A stretch of 64,000 nt of DNA from Paenibacillus melissococcoides (GTDB lineage: Bacteria; Bacillota; Bacilli; Paenibacillales; Paenibacillaceae). Within the stretch, counting starts at the first letter, position 1, and the number at the start of each line of letters is the position of its first letter. This document shows, in pieces, positions 1 through 8,213 of the stretch. The DNA lies in contig CALYLO010000002.1 of NCBI GenBank assembly GCA_944800085.1, positions 124,001 to 188,000 of the forward strand, read 5' to 3'. The notes under the pieces were generated by a model, which was not told where the DNA came from, ran no database searches, and saw only the letters and a list, made by a program, of their open reading frames with translations. The translations under genes and the position numbers were made by a program.

Positions 1-107
1 GGGTATGGGTGACGCCGGAGGATTTCCGCCATTCTCCGTCCCTGCAGCTGGTCTATCGGGGCGATCTGCGGACCAAAGTGCGTCACAAGAGGCGGAAGTA
101 CTCATAG
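1..107 (+). CDS. 3' end of an unidentified protein
   Basis: Frame 3 is open from the window edge to a TAG at 105-107 and reads as a plausible protein tail rich in Arg and Lys (…LVYRGDLRTKVRHKRRKYS). Third codon positions are mostly G or C, as in the neighbours, and the frame stops 17 bases before the next gene's start, with that gene's AAAGGAG ribosome site in the gap. I do not recognise the family from this short tail; the rest lies outside the window. Confidence 0.5.
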   Translation, partial: VWVTPEDFRHSPSLQLVYRGDLRTKVRHKRRKYS

Positions 108-124
108 AAGACAAAGGAGTCATC

Positions 125-733
125 ATGCTGGAATGGTTGGAACGCACTTATCACTATTTATCACAGCTTGACATGGAGCAGATTCAAGCCCTGCTTGAGA
201 AATATTCTTCGCTCGGCCCTATCCCGGGCATCGCCCTGCCGATGGTGGAGGCGCTGCTGCCCTTCTTGCCGCTGTTCATTATCGTCGCGGGCAATGCATC
301 CGCCTACGGTTTGTGGCTCGGCTTCATCTATTCGTGGCTCGGCACGGTCGCGGGGGCGCTGCTTGTCTTCCTGGCCGCGCGCCGGTTCGGGGGGAGATTC
401 AGCACCTATTTGTCGGCGAAGTACCCGAAGGCAGAGCATTTCTTCTCATGGATTGAACGCAAAGGCTTTACGCCGCTGTTCCTGTTATATTGCTTTCCGT
501 TCACCCCTTCCTTCTTCGTCAATATCGCCTCGGGCGTAAGCAATGTGCCGAAGCGGATATTTGTCGCCGCCGTCGTGCTGGGCAAAGGAGTTATGGTATT
601 CATGATGTCCTTCGTCGGCCATGATTGGCAGGGCTTTATCTCTCATCCGTGGCGCCTGCTCGTGTCGGCGGCGGGATTGTTCCTGCTGTGGTATCTTGGC
701 AAAAAGGTCGAAAAGCGTTATCAAATCCAATAA
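125..733 (+). CDS. TVP38/TMEM64 family (VTT domain) membrane protein
   Basis: This 202-residue integral membrane protein belongs by sequence to the VTT/SNARE-associated family (DedA and TVP38 relatives), thought to move or scramble lipids at the cytoplasmic membrane. Visible are hydrophobic segments around residues 30-55 and 65-85, the Phe/Pro-rich stretch YCFPFTPSFF followed by a Gly-rich helix (the family's re-entrant region), and a C-terminal membrane helix ending in a basic tail. The ATG at 125 is preferred over an in-frame start at 5 because AAAGGAG sits five bases upstream and the upstream codons overlap the tail of the preceding gene. Its substrate cannot be inferred from sequence. Confidence 0.82.
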   Translation: MLEWLERTYHYLSQLDMEQIQALLEKYSSLGPIPGIALPMVEALLPFLPLFIIVAGNASAYGLWLGFIYSWLGTVAGALLVFLAARRFGGRFSTYLSAKYPKAEHFFSWIERKGFTPLFLLYCFPFTPSFFVNIASGVSNVPKRIFVAAVVLGKGVMVFMMSFVGHDWQGFISHPWRLLVSAAGLFLLWYLGKKVEKRYQIQ

Positions 734-775
734 GCGGGCGGATATCGTCCGAGCCCGATCACGTTCAATATCCGC

Positions 776-810
776 AAGCCTGCCGCCTCTCGAGAGCGCA
801 GGCTTGTTGC
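776..810 (+). terminator. Hairpin after the VTT gene
   Basis: AAGCCTGC (776-783) pairs with GCAGGCTT (798-805) and is followed by a T-rich stretch. It lies about 45 bases after the membrane protein's stop, where a Rho-independent terminator is expected. The T-run is weak. Confidence 0.45.
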
Positions 811-828
811 TCTATCTCCGTAAAATGC

Positions 829-855
829 AATGAGGGCCTCATCAGGGCCCTCATT
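829..855 (-). terminator. Perfect hairpin overlapping the lipoprotein stop
   Basis: AATGAGGGCC (829-838) and GGCCCTCATT (846-855) form a perfect 10-bp stem with a 7-base loop. It contains the stop codon of the lipoprotein on the minus strand and is followed there by a short T-rich run. It may also stop readthrough from the membrane protein gene. Confidence 0.5.
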
Positions 856-1180
856 CTTCCGGTCTTACCGTGCTGATCACTTCGAATGTCTTATAATTCA
901 CCTGCGCGTACACTTCCTGATCCGGCTTGCCGTGAACATTCCCGTACAGAGCCAGATTGTCGGACACATATTCAGGCTGGAACTCATGCCTCGTCCAGTC
1001 GACCTCCAGGCCATACTGATCCTTGAAAAATTGCGTGCCGACGGCCATCGCCTTGTCTACTTCCGCTTGCCGCTGTTCCTCTGCAGGCTGCTTCATTTCC
1101 GCACCACATCCTATAAGAAATGCAAACATCAGGAACAAAAAACCTGTAAAGAGGAAATTTTTTCGTCTCAATGGCTTCAC
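851..1180 (-). CDS. Small lipoprotein, candidate immunity protein for the adjacent lipase
   Basis: A 109-residue secreted lipoprotein. Basic residues and a hydrophobic stretch lead to the lipobox L-I-G-C with the modified cysteine at residue 25. The mature part is short and alpha/beta-like (…FFKDQYGLEVD… …VYAQVNYKTFEVIS…), resembling the cystatin-like small lipoprotein families (DUF1433/DUF4467 type) of Bacillota. The GTG at 1180 abuts an AGGA. A TTG at 1171, eight bases beyond AGGAG, is the better-spaced start and would remove three residues. It is transcribed divergently from a lipase with a type VII-like helical tail. In Staphylococcus a related lipoprotein protects against the type VII lipase toxin TslA, so an immunity role is likely but inferred. 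Confidence 0.65.
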   Translation of the reverse strand: MKPLRRKNFLFTGFLFLMFAFLIGCGAEMKQPAEEQRQAEVDKAMAVGTQFFKDQYGLEVDWTRHEFQPEYVSDNLALYGNVHGKPDQEVYAQVNYKTFEVISTVRPEE

Positions 1181-1247
1181 TCCTACAGGAAATCTTCTAT
1201 AATAAAAATATTATAACATCCAATTTTATGAAATAAAAGGAGCGTAT

Positions 1248-2525
1248 ATGGCGAAGGGAAACCATATTTCTGACAAGGATTATGTACGCATGTCCGGCTC
1301 CGCCTATGATGACCTGCCCCCAGGCCGTTACGACGGAGCCGCAGGATCGTGGAAAGTCATCGAGCCGAAGGGCGTCAAGCTTCATGACTCCTACTCCGGA
1401 TTCGATGCGGCCGTCTTCCGGAACAAGGACACGAATCAGATTGTGGTCGCCTTCCGCGGGACGGAACCGACGGGCGGATTGTCGCGCACCGTTCCCGACG
1501 TGCTGACGGATTATCACGATATCGTCAAGGGGCGCTTCAAGGATCTGGAGGAGACGTACAGCTCTCCCGTCAAGACGGCCGTGGCGTACTTGAACCCGTT
1601 CAGAAACGCGGGATCGGAACATATTGAATACAGCACGAATCAATTCCGGCGGGCGGATCAGTTGGTTGAGGCCCTGAAGGAGAAGTATCCCGATGCGGAG
1701 ATCTCGCTGACCGGCCACTCGTTGGGGGGAGCGCTGGCCCAGTACGCGGCGGCCAAGCATAAGGTCGAAGCCGTCACCTACAGCGCGCCGTCGGTCATGA
1801 ACCTGCTGCCGGACGACTTGGCGAAGCAGGCCGAGCAAGGGAAATTCGACGATCTCATTACGAATTACGTCAACCCGAAGGATGCGATCGGGGCGGGGGC
1901 GCTCAGCGAATACGAACGGCATGTCGGATCCACCTACTATATCAACGGTGACTACGCCACCGCCAACCGGGAATATGAAGGGGCGCTCGGGGCGGCCCGG
2001 CGGCTGAAGGAAACGCCCTTCGGCGTGAATCACCACTCCATGAAGCACTATAAGTTCGACGAGGACGGCAATATCAGCAACGAACTGGTGAACCGGCTCA
2101 CAGGGGAGCGGCTCAGTGCTTCGCCTCGCCTCCCGCTGATTGACCGGCTGGCCCCGGATGGGCTGCCTGCCTTGTTCTCAAGCGCGATGGCGGGCCAGCC
2201 GCTCCTTGCTTCCCTTCAGGAAACCGGCCTGCCCGGCGGATCGGGAGGCGGGCTGCTGGAGCTGCGGCCGCAGGAGCTGATGCAGGTCGCCCGCACGCTG
2301 CAGAGTCATGTCGAGCAATTCCATCATGAAGCGGGGGCGGCGCTCGGCACGATTGCGCAGCTGCTGCATACGAGCCAGATCCGGCGGCTCGCGGCCATTA
2401 CGGAGGCGGCCAGCCAGGATATGCGCAGCACGAAGGAATGGTACGCCGCGGCGGCCCGCGAGATGGCGGAATATATCGGGCGCAAGGCAGAGGAGTTCCA
2501 TCAGGCCGATACGAGCCTGGCGTAG
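1248..2525 (+). CDS. Lipase-domain protein with WXG-like helical C-terminus (TslA-like candidate)
   Basis: A 425-residue protein with an alpha/beta-hydrolase (class 3 lipase/DUF2974-like) N-terminal domain. The oxyanion strand VVAFRGTEP lies at 66-74, the nucleophile elbow GHSLGG puts Ser at about 158, an Asp candidate is in NPKDAIG near 211, and a His candidate is near 265. No signal peptide is visible. Residues 335-425 are predicted to be helical (…ELMQVARTLQSHVEQF…, …REMAEYIGRKAEEF…), like a WXG100/LXG helical hairpin placed at the C-terminus. That reverse order matches the type VII lipase toxin TslA of Staphylococcus. A good AAAGGAG precedes the ATG. The WXG-like gene follows after 31 bases and a lipoprotein gene is divergent. 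A housekeeping lipase is the alternative. Confidence 0.72.
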   Translation: MAKGNHISDKDYVRMSGSAYDDLPPGRYDGAAGSWKVIEPKGVKLHDSYSGFDAAVFRNKDTNQIVVAFRGTEPTGGLSRTVPDVLTDYHDIVKGRFKDLEETYSSPVKTAVAYLNPFRNAGSEHIEYSTNQFRRADQLVEALKEKYPDAEISLTGHSLGGALAQYAAAKHKVEAVTYSAPSVMNLLPDDLAKQAEQGKFDDLITNYVNPKDAIGAGALSEYERHVGSTYYINGDYATANREYEGALGAARRLKETPFGVNHHSMKHYKFDEDGNISNELVNRLTGERLSASPRLPLIDRLAPDGLPALFSSAMAGQPLLASLQETGLPGGSGGGLLELRPQELMQVARTLQSHVEQFHHEAGAALGTIAQLLHTSQIRRLAAITEAASQDMRSTKEWYAAAAREMAEYIGRKAEEFHQADTSLA

Positions 2526-2556
2526 CCCATGATACTGACGAAGGAGGCGCTACTCG

Positions 2557-2820
2557 ATGCAGCATCGCATATTGGCCGAGCTGAATGACCTGCGCCGGTC
2601 TGTCCGGGAGATGGAGCAGCTCATTCAGCGTCTGGGCCAGAATGAACAATATATTCACGGGCAGCTGCAGCGGATTGCCGATTGGAAAGGCCAATCCGCC
2701 GACGAGCTCCGGGAGCGGTTCATGGCGTTCCGCCAGGAGCTGTCGGCCCGGCAGCAGGAGATTGCCGCCTATATCGCGGATATGGAGCGTGTCGACGCCT
2801 CCGCCGGACGGCTGGGTTAG
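2557..2820 (+). CDS. Small helical WXG100-like protein
   Basis: An 87-residue, almost wholly helical protein with two coiled-coil-forming halves flanking a central turn W-K-G (residues about 43-45, ADWKGQSADEL). This is the signature layout of WXG100/YukE-like small substrates and LXG partner proteins of type VII secretion. It sits 31 bases after the lipase gene with a GGAGG site upstream, so the two are probably co-transcribed and may pair helix to helix for export. No YxxxD/E export motif is obvious at the C-terminus. Family membership is inferred from size, helicity and the WxG turn. Confidence 0.62.
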   Translation: MQHRILAELNDLRRSVREMEQLIQRLGQNEQYIHGQLQRIADWKGQSADELRERFMAFRQELSARQQEIAAYIADMERVDASAGRLG

Positions 2821-2894
2821 CCTCCGTCCGCTGCCGCGCGGATAAGGGGTACCGGGGGAACGGACGATGGCCCGGGAAGCGCGATAACATAGGG

Positions 2895-2925
2895 AAGGAC
2901 CCGTCATGGCTGGCGGGTCCTTTTC
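2895..2925 (+). terminator. Terminator of the lipase operon
   Basis: AAGGACCCG (2895-2903) pairs with CGGGTCCTT (2914-2922), a 9-bp stem with a 10-base loop followed by TTTT. It lies 75 bases after the WXG-like gene. Confidence 0.75.
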
Positions 2926-2985
2926 GTTCGGGGCGGGGGGAGTGGACAGCGGCCGCGCTTGAGCCCCAATGAACAAATGTTGAGG

Positions 2986-3185
2986 AAAAAGGTGGAATAC
3001 TGCAAGTTTACATCATTTTCCCGATCTCGCGGGCGGATTCGGCCAAATTACTGCAAGGACGCAGTTTTTTGCTTGTTTCATCTGAAATCCTGGCTCAAAT
3101 GGCTGGAATTCCTGTAGATTTGCAGGATTGGTTATTCAAGAAGACGGTACCGGTTAAAGAAATGTATTTTTGCAGCTTTCGGGGG
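2986..3185. repeat. Dispersed intergenic repeat, copy A
   Basis: In the 570-base gap 2821-3391 a block contains GGTGGAA, CTGCAA, TACATCATTTT, CGGCCAAAT, TTGCAGGATT and TTTTTGCAG. The same words recur in the gap at 14541-14735, partly in a different order. No gene fits this stretch. It looks like a dispersed non-coding repeat rather than a decayed gene. Bases 3186-3391 hold nothing further that I recognise. Confidence 0.5.
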
Positions 3186-3391
3186 AAGCTGGAGGTAAAG
3201 CGGCTCTAGAAAAGTCTGTACGGGGGAAGAAAAGGGGGCGTGCCCGCCTGGGTGACGGCGGATGAAGCCATTCGTTCGTAATCTGCCTCTTGACGGCGGG
3301 GTGGTTCGCGGGATGGTTCGGCTTGAATAGTGGCAATTTTGCCTGCTTTCCTGTAACATGGGGAAAATAAAACGGAATCGAGCGTGAATGG

Positions 3392-4003
3392 ATGCTGGAA
3401 TGGACAGGGGAGCGGATTATCCCCAAACTGATGAAGCCGATGAACGGGATGCTGCTGGAGCATATTGCCCGCTATTACTTTGCGACGCCGTATGCCCGGG
3501 GCAGGGTGCTCGATATCGCTTGCGGGACCGGGTACGGTTCCCATCTGGTCGCGAAGGAGCGCAAGCGGGAGGTGACGGAGATTGTCGCCGTCGACAATGA
3601 CCTTCCGACCTTGCAATATGCACGGCGGGAGTATCATCATCAGAAGGTGACGCACGTCGAAGGGGATGCGACGGACCCGGAGCTGCCCGGCAAGCTGGGC
3701 ACCTTCGATACGATATTGAGCTTCGAGACGGTGGAGCATGTGGCCGACGATCGGCAATTGATGGACAACCTGTATAGGATGCTCAATCCGGGCGGCGTCC
3801 TCGTGCTGTCGAGTCCGTTCGGCAGGGGGAGAGGAATGCCGACGAACGAGCCGTTCCATGTGCATCAGCTCACACCGGAGCAATTCGCGGAGCTGTTCAC
3901 CCGGTTCGCGGAGACGGATATTTACTATCAGCGCGGCGTCACGTTCGAGAAGCCGCGGGAAGGAGTGCGGTATTTTATCGGCGTCGCCGTGTGCCGCAAA
4001 TAG
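3392..4003 (+). CDS. Class I SAM-dependent methyltransferase
   Basis: A 203-residue soluble enzyme with the Rossmann-type methyltransferase core. Motif I is VLDIACGTGYG at residues 37-47, an acidic residue in VAVDND ends strand 2, and LSFETVEHV and LNPGGVLVLSSP mark strands 4 and 5. The layout matches the Methyltransf_11/25 group, which transfer a methyl from S-adenosylmethionine to small molecules. Nothing in the sequence shows the substrate. The ATG at 3392 lacks a strong ribosome site, and the N-terminus (MLEWTGERI) is typical of the family, so this start is likely. It stands alone, upstream of the YwbE-like gene. Confidence 0.85.
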   Translation: MLEWTGERIIPKLMKPMNGMLLEHIARYYFATPYARGRVLDIACGTGYGSHLVAKERKREVTEIVAVDNDLPTLQYARREYHHQKVTHVEGDATDPELPGKLGTFDTILSFETVEHVADDRQLMDNLYRMLNPGGVLVLSSPFGRGRGMPTNEPFHVHQLTPEQFAELFTRFAETDIYYQRGVTFEKPREGVRYFIGVAVCRK

Positions 4004-4079
4004 GGGACGACATCCGAGGAGGCGCCCGGCTTGATCGGGCGAAACGGGCAAAAGCCGTGCTTGAAGGAGGGAAGCATAT

Positions 4080-4298
4080 ATGGAACAGAGCGGGCAGCAG
4101 CGGGCGAGCCTCCGCCCCGGCCTCGAGGTGGATATTGTCCTGAAGCAGGATCAGCGCACCGGCAAGACAACCCGGGGCGTCGTCAAAGATATTCTTACGA
4201 ATTCGGCCTCTCATCCGCATGGCATCAAGGATCGCCTGCAGGACGGGCAGGTCGGCCGGGTGAAGCGGATTATCGGATCCGGCGATTCGGGACAGTGA
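4080..4298 (+). CDS. YwbE family protein
   Basis: A 72-residue basic protein matching the short YwbE (DUF2196) family of Bacillota. Family residues seen are the R-x-G-x-x-V-x-I-V-L-K-x-D-Q-R-T-G start and the Thr-rich, Gly/Val-rich core ending in HGIKDRLQDGQVGRVKRI. The motif order suggests a small beta-barrel. Its function is unknown. The ATG has GGAGG at good spacing. Bases 4299-4498, up to the helicase, contain only a short direct repeat of GATGAATCCATG and no gene. Confidence 0.88.
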   Translation: MEQSGQQRASLRPGLEVDIVLKQDQRTGKTTRGVVKDILTNSASHPHGIKDRLQDGQVGRVKRIIGSGDSGQ

Positions 4299-4498
4299 AC
4301 TTGCCGGAGGATCTCGAACGGAGGACGCCGGGATCGAAGCCAGGGGCGGCAAGCAAGACCGGAATCGTTCCCAAGACGAAGCAACGAATTCACGAGACGA
4401 ATCAAGGTATGAATCCATGGAACGAATCTATAGGATGAATCCATGAAACGATCATGAACACTAGAGAAACCGATGCATACGCATAGCGAAGAAATGAG

Positions 4499-6067
4499 GT
4501 GGCCTGTCTGTCAGGCTTTATATCATTAGGAATTCGCCAGGAGTGGGCGAATCGATTAACGAAGCAAGGCATTGCGGCGCCGACGCCGATACAGATGCAA
4601 GCGATCCCCGCCGCGTTGGCCGGCCGGGATGCCGTGCTGCAAGCGCAGACCGGAACGGGGAAAACGCTGGCGTTCCTGCTCCCGATCCTGCAGCGGATCG
4701 ACCCGGAGCAGCCCCAGGCGCAAGCGCTTATCGTCGCGCCGACGCGCGAGCTCGCGCTGCAGATTACGGCAGAGGCGAAGAAGCTGACGGATTCCGCCCC
4801 GGATGGAGGCGGAGGCATTCATGTGCTGGCCGCTTACGGAGGCCAGGATGTGGAGAAGCAGATCCGCAAGCTGCAGGGAGCATGCCAATTGGTCATCGGC
4901 ACGCCGGGCCGCTTGACCGATCATTTGCGCCGGGGCACCTTCGACGGCTCCGGCATCCGCATGCTCGTGCTGGACGAAGCCGATCAGATGCTGCATATGG
5001 GCTTCCTCCCCGAAGTGGAGGACGTCATCTCGCACACGCCGGCCAGCCGGCAGACGCTGCTCTGTTCGGCGACGATGCCGGAGCCGGTCCGGGCGCTCGC
5101 CGCGCGCTTTATGCGGTCGCCGCTTGATCTCCGGGTGGAGGCGGAGCAGGTGACGGTGAAGGAGATTCGCCAGATGGTGGTGGAGACGACGGATCGGGCG
5201 AAGCAGGAGACGCTGTTCCGCCTCCTCGACGAGCATCGGCCGTATCAGGCCGTCATTTTCTGCCGCACGAAGCGGCGGGCCCAGAAGCTGTACGAGGCGC
5301 TCAAGGCGAAGGGCTATGATGCGGACGAGCTTCACGGGGATCTGACCCAAGCGGTGCGGGAGCAGGTGATGAAGCGGTTCCGGCAGGCGAAGGTTCAGCT
5401 TCTGGTGGCGACCGATCTGGCGGCTCGCGGACTGGATGTGGAAGGAATTACGCATGTGTTCAACTATGATATTCCGAATGATGCGGAGAGCTATATTCAC
5501 CGGATCGGGCGGACAGGCCGTGCGGGCGGTGCCGGATGGGCCATTACGCTGGCCGCGCCCCGGGACGAGAGCTATCTCGCCCTCATCGAGCGGGGCATCC
5601 GCATGAAGCTGCGGCGGCAGAGCCGAGACGGCGCGTCCGTCGGGCGCAGCGGGTACGAGCGCGGCGGGAATGAGCGCGGCGAGAGCGGCCGCGGAGCCGC
5701 CCGGCATGGAAGCGGCCGGGGCGCAAGCACGCGCGGCACGGCCGAAGCGGGGCCGGAGCGCCGCAGAGCCGGCGGCGGCAAGAGCGGCCGCCAAGCTGCG
5801 CGCCGCGGGCAAGACGAAGGCCGCGGCGAACGAACGCGGCGGCCGAATCCGGCCCGTGCCGGAGCCGGTTCGGACCTCCGGCGGGCCGGCCGGGCGCGCG
5901 CCGAGCGGGGCAAAGGCGGCGGAGCGGCCCAGGCTGCTCGCCGCGGACATGCGCCGGCCGCCGCGGGCGGCCGACAGCGGGGCTCATCCGCGGCCGGACC
6001 GCGCTCCGGGCGGAACGCCGCGCCCGGCCCGGGCAAGAAGGGAAAGGCGCCGCGCAGACGGAAGTAA
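4499..6067 (+). CDS. DEAD-box ATP-dependent RNA helicase
   Basis: A 522-residue RNA helicase with both RecA-like domains complete. Seen in order are the Q-motif region (PTPIQMQAIP), Walker A AQTGTGKT at 49-56, PTRELAL, TPGRL, DEAD near 159-162, SAT, then ATDLAARGLDV and HRIGRTGRAG near 335. From about residue 365 to the end is a low-complexity tail rich in Arg, Gly and Ala, typical of the RNA-binding tails of CshA/DeaD-type enzymes that unwind structured RNA in ribosome assembly and mRNA decay. Start is GTG at 4499 with a weak ribosome site (GAGG). The tail is GC-rich and repetitive, so its exact length deserves caution. Confidence 0.92.
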   Translation: MACLSGFISLGIRQEWANRLTKQGIAAPTPIQMQAIPAALAGRDAVLQAQTGTGKTLAFLLPILQRIDPEQPQAQALIVAPTRELALQITAEAKKLTDSAPDGGGGIHVLAAYGGQDVEKQIRKLQGACQLVIGTPGRLTDHLRRGTFDGSGIRMLVLDEADQMLHMGFLPEVEDVISHTPASRQTLLCSATMPEPVRALAARFMRSPLDLRVEAEQVTVKEIRQMVVETTDRAKQETLFRLLDEHRPYQAVIFCRTKRRAQKLYEALKAKGYDADELHGDLTQAVREQVMKRFRQAKVQLLVATDLAARGLDVEGITHVFNYDIPNDAESYIHRIGRTGRAGGAGWAITLAAPRDESYLALIERGIRMKLRRQSRDGASVGRSGYERGGNERGESGRGAARHGSGRGASTRGTAEAGPERRRAGGGKSGRQAARRGQDEGRGERTRRPNPARAGAGSDLRRAGRARAERGKGGGAAQAARRGHAPAAAGGRQRGSSAAGPRSGRNAAPGPGKKGKAPRRRK

Positions 6068-6116
6068 TGCGCGCGGCGGAAGCCGCCCAAGCGGAACGGT
6101 ATAAGACAGATGAAGG

Positions 6117-6150
6117 ACCGGGCGCTCCAGAGGTGGGGTACCCGGTTTTT
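6117..6150 (+). terminator. Terminator after the helicase gene
   Basis: ACCGGG (6117-6122) pairs with CCCGGT (6141-6146), followed by TTTTTCC. The loop is long, so strength is uncertain. Confidence 0.55.
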
Positions 6151-6246
6151 CCTTTTCACAGGCGGATAGTATTGTTACTATGAGAGTAAGATGTGACACG
6201 ATTCGACGAAATGAGCCATTGACTGACGAAAGGTTGATTCCACTCC

Positions 6247-8049
6247 ATGCTGCGCATGCGCGACCCGTTAACGAGTCTGATTAACATTCCGGCGACAGCG
6301 GTGCAGAGAAAGACCGCCTTGTATCTCAGTATCGGGGTATTGGCGATCTCGCTGCTGATCAGTCCCTATTTCGACACGCCGCTGCCCGAGGTCCGGCCTT
6401 TCCTGTCTGTTTTCATTGCCTGGATTGTGTTCGGGAATTTGATGACCGCTTACTTGCTGTATGTCCAGTTCCGGGCGACGGGGTATAAGCCGATTCTTCT
6501 GCTCGCGGCCGCCTTTTGGTTCGCCGGCTTGATTACGATTCCGTATCTGCTGACCTTTCCGGGCATTTTTTCGGATACGGGTCTGCTTCATGCCGGCCCT
6601 CAGACCTCGGTCTGGTTCTGGGCGATCTGGCATGGCGGATTTCCGCTCGGCATTATTCTGTACACCTATAGTCTCCGGAAATGGAAATCGGCCCTGTCCG
6701 AACGCCGGGAGAAGGCGACGGTCGCCGCCATCTTCGGCACGGTGCTGCTCCTGATTGCAGTGCTGGCGTACCTGCTTGGGCAGTTCCGGGACGGGCTGCC
6801 TGTTCTGGTGGAACAGAATCATTACGGGCTGATGATTACTACGGGAATCGGCCCCGCGCTGTGGCTGCTCAATCTACTCGCCCTTGTCTATCTATATATC
6901 GCGACGCGGGCCCAGAGCTTGCTGCATCTGTGGCTGACGATGTCCGCTTTTATGTTCTGGATGGACATCAACCTGACGCTGTTCGCCGGAGAGCGGTACA
7001 GCATCGGCTGGTATGCGGCCCGATTCAATTCCTTCGTCTCGTCGACGGCGCTGCTGACCGTGTTCTTCCACGAACTGAACCAGTTGTATTTCCGGCTGAT
7101 GCAGTCGCAAGCGGCGCTGAAGCAGTCGCAGGAGCGGGTGGAGACGATATTGGACAGCATTACGGATGCCTTTTTTGCCGTAGATCGGAAATGGGAATAT
7201 ACCTATATGAACAAGGAAGCGGAGAAATACACCGGACTCGACTTCGAGGCGGTCAAGGGCCGCTCGATCTGGGACGTCAGCCCTTGCCTGCTGGACAGCA
7301 GACTGTATGCGATGGCGCATCAGGTGATGGAGCGCAGCGAGCCGGTGGGGTTCACGGAATATGACAAGCTGCGGGAGCGCTGGCTGGAGTTTCGAATTTT
7401 CCCGACGGGGCAGGGCGTATCCATCTATTTCCGCGACGTGACCGACCGCATCGCCGCCGAGGAAAAGTTGAAGGAAGCAAACAAGAAGCTTCAAATGGCG
7501 AATCGGCTGCTGACCGATTTCTCCTATACCGATGGGTTGACGGGGGTATACAACCGCCGCTATTTCGACTTGATGCTGCAGCAGGAATGGGAGCGGATGA
7601 AGCAGGAGAACCGTCCGCTGTCGCTCATCCTGCTCGATATCGACGAGTTCAAGCGGTATAACGACACTTACGGGCATCTGGCAGGGGACGAATGTCTGCG
7701 GCAGGTGGCCCAGGCGCTCAAGACCGCGGTGACTCAGCCGCTGTCTGTCGCGGCCCGCTATGGCGGGGAAGAATTCGCCATCCTTCTGCCGCATACCCCG
7801 GCGATGAATGCGACGATTGCCGCCGAGGGGATCCGGCTGCAGGTGGAATCGTTGGCTATCCCCCACGAGGCGTCCGAGGTGAGCCATTTTGTGACATGCA
7901 GCCTTGGCGCAGCCACCTGGATTCCGGGGCGGCAAGAGCATTCTCCTGATCCGCAAGCCCTCGTGCACATGGCGGATCGGAGCTTGTATGCGGCGAAGCG
8001 GGACGGGCGGAACCGCGTCAGGATGCATGGAGGCGGGACGACAGGATGA
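6247..8049 (+). CDS. Membrane sensor diguanylate cyclase (MASE-type, PAS, GGDEF)
   Basis: A 600-residue inner-membrane signalling enzyme. Residues 15-270 hold about eight hydrophobic segments, an integral sensor resembling the MASE4-type domain. Residues about 285-405 look like a PAS domain (DSITDAFFAVDRKW… …IYFRDVTDRIAAE), followed by a short coiled coil and a GGDEF domain to residue 598. The active-site loop is intact as RYGGEEF near residue 505, with the metal Asp in ILLDIDEFK and the DGLTGVYNRRYF start, so it should make cyclic di-GMP from GTP. No RxxD inhibitory site is visible just before GGEEF. The ATG at 6247 has a distant GAAAGG; an ATG at 6256 is possible. Confidence 0.88.
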   Translation: MLRMRDPLTSLINIPATAVQRKTALYLSIGVLAISLLISPYFDTPLPEVRPFLSVFIAWIVFGNLMTAYLLYVQFRATGYKPILLLAAAFWFAGLITIPYLLTFPGIFSDTGLLHAGPQTSVWFWAIWHGGFPLGIILYTYSLRKWKSALSERREKATVAAIFGTVLLLIAVLAYLLGQFRDGLPVLVEQNHYGLMITTGIGPALWLLNLLALVYLYIATRAQSLLHLWLTMSAFMFWMDINLTLFAGERYSIGWYAARFNSFVSSTALLTVFFHELNQLYFRLMQSQAALKQSQERVETILDSITDAFFAVDRKWEYTYMNKEAEKYTGLDFEAVKGRSIWDVSPCLLDSRLYAMAHQVMERSEPVGFTEYDKLRERWLEFRIFPTGQGVSIYFRDVTDRIAAEEKLKEANKKLQMANRLLTDFSYTDGLTGVYNRRYFDLMLQQEWERMKQENRPLSLILLDIDEFKRYNDTYGHLAGDECLRQVAQALKTAVTQPLSVAARYGGEEFAILLPHTPAMNATIAAEGIRLQVESLAIPHEASEVSHFVTCSLGAATWIPGRQEHSPDPQALVHMADRSLYAAKRDGRNRVRMHGGGTTG

Positions 8050-8073
8050 ACACGCGGAGGCGAAGCCGCCATA

Positions 8074-8106
8074 GACACCTTACCTGGAAGGGCAGGGTGT
8101 TTTTGT
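8074..8106 (+). terminator. Terminator after the cyclase gene
   Basis: ACACC…CCT and AGG…GGTGT between 8075 and 8100 can fold into an interrupted hairpin, followed by TTTTTG. It separates the cyclase from the kinase. Confidence 0.5.
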
Positions 8107-8162
8107 CGACAAATGGTGCACGCCGCGGAATGTTGACAAGGAAATAGAAAATGTTGGGGGAT

Positions 8163-8173
8163 CTTGCTACAAT
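8163..8173 (+). promoter_or_regulatory. Extended -10 promoter for the kinase gene
   Basis: TTGCTACAAT carries the TGn extension before a TACAAT -10 box at 8168-8173. A perfect TTGACA lies at 8133-8138, but 29 bases away, too far for a normal -35. Transcription would start near 8180, which excludes the earlier in-frame starts at 8151 and 8172 and favours the ATG at 8214. Confidence 0.5.
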
Positions 8174-8213
8174 GGAGGAAAGTACAGGCACAGCGCCGGA
8201 GGGAAGCAGAGGC

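Noticed and set aside
8133..8138. Perfect TTGACA as -35 of the kinase promoter
   Set aside because: It is 29 bases from the TACAAT box, too far for a normal SigA promoter; the extended -10 is a better explanation.
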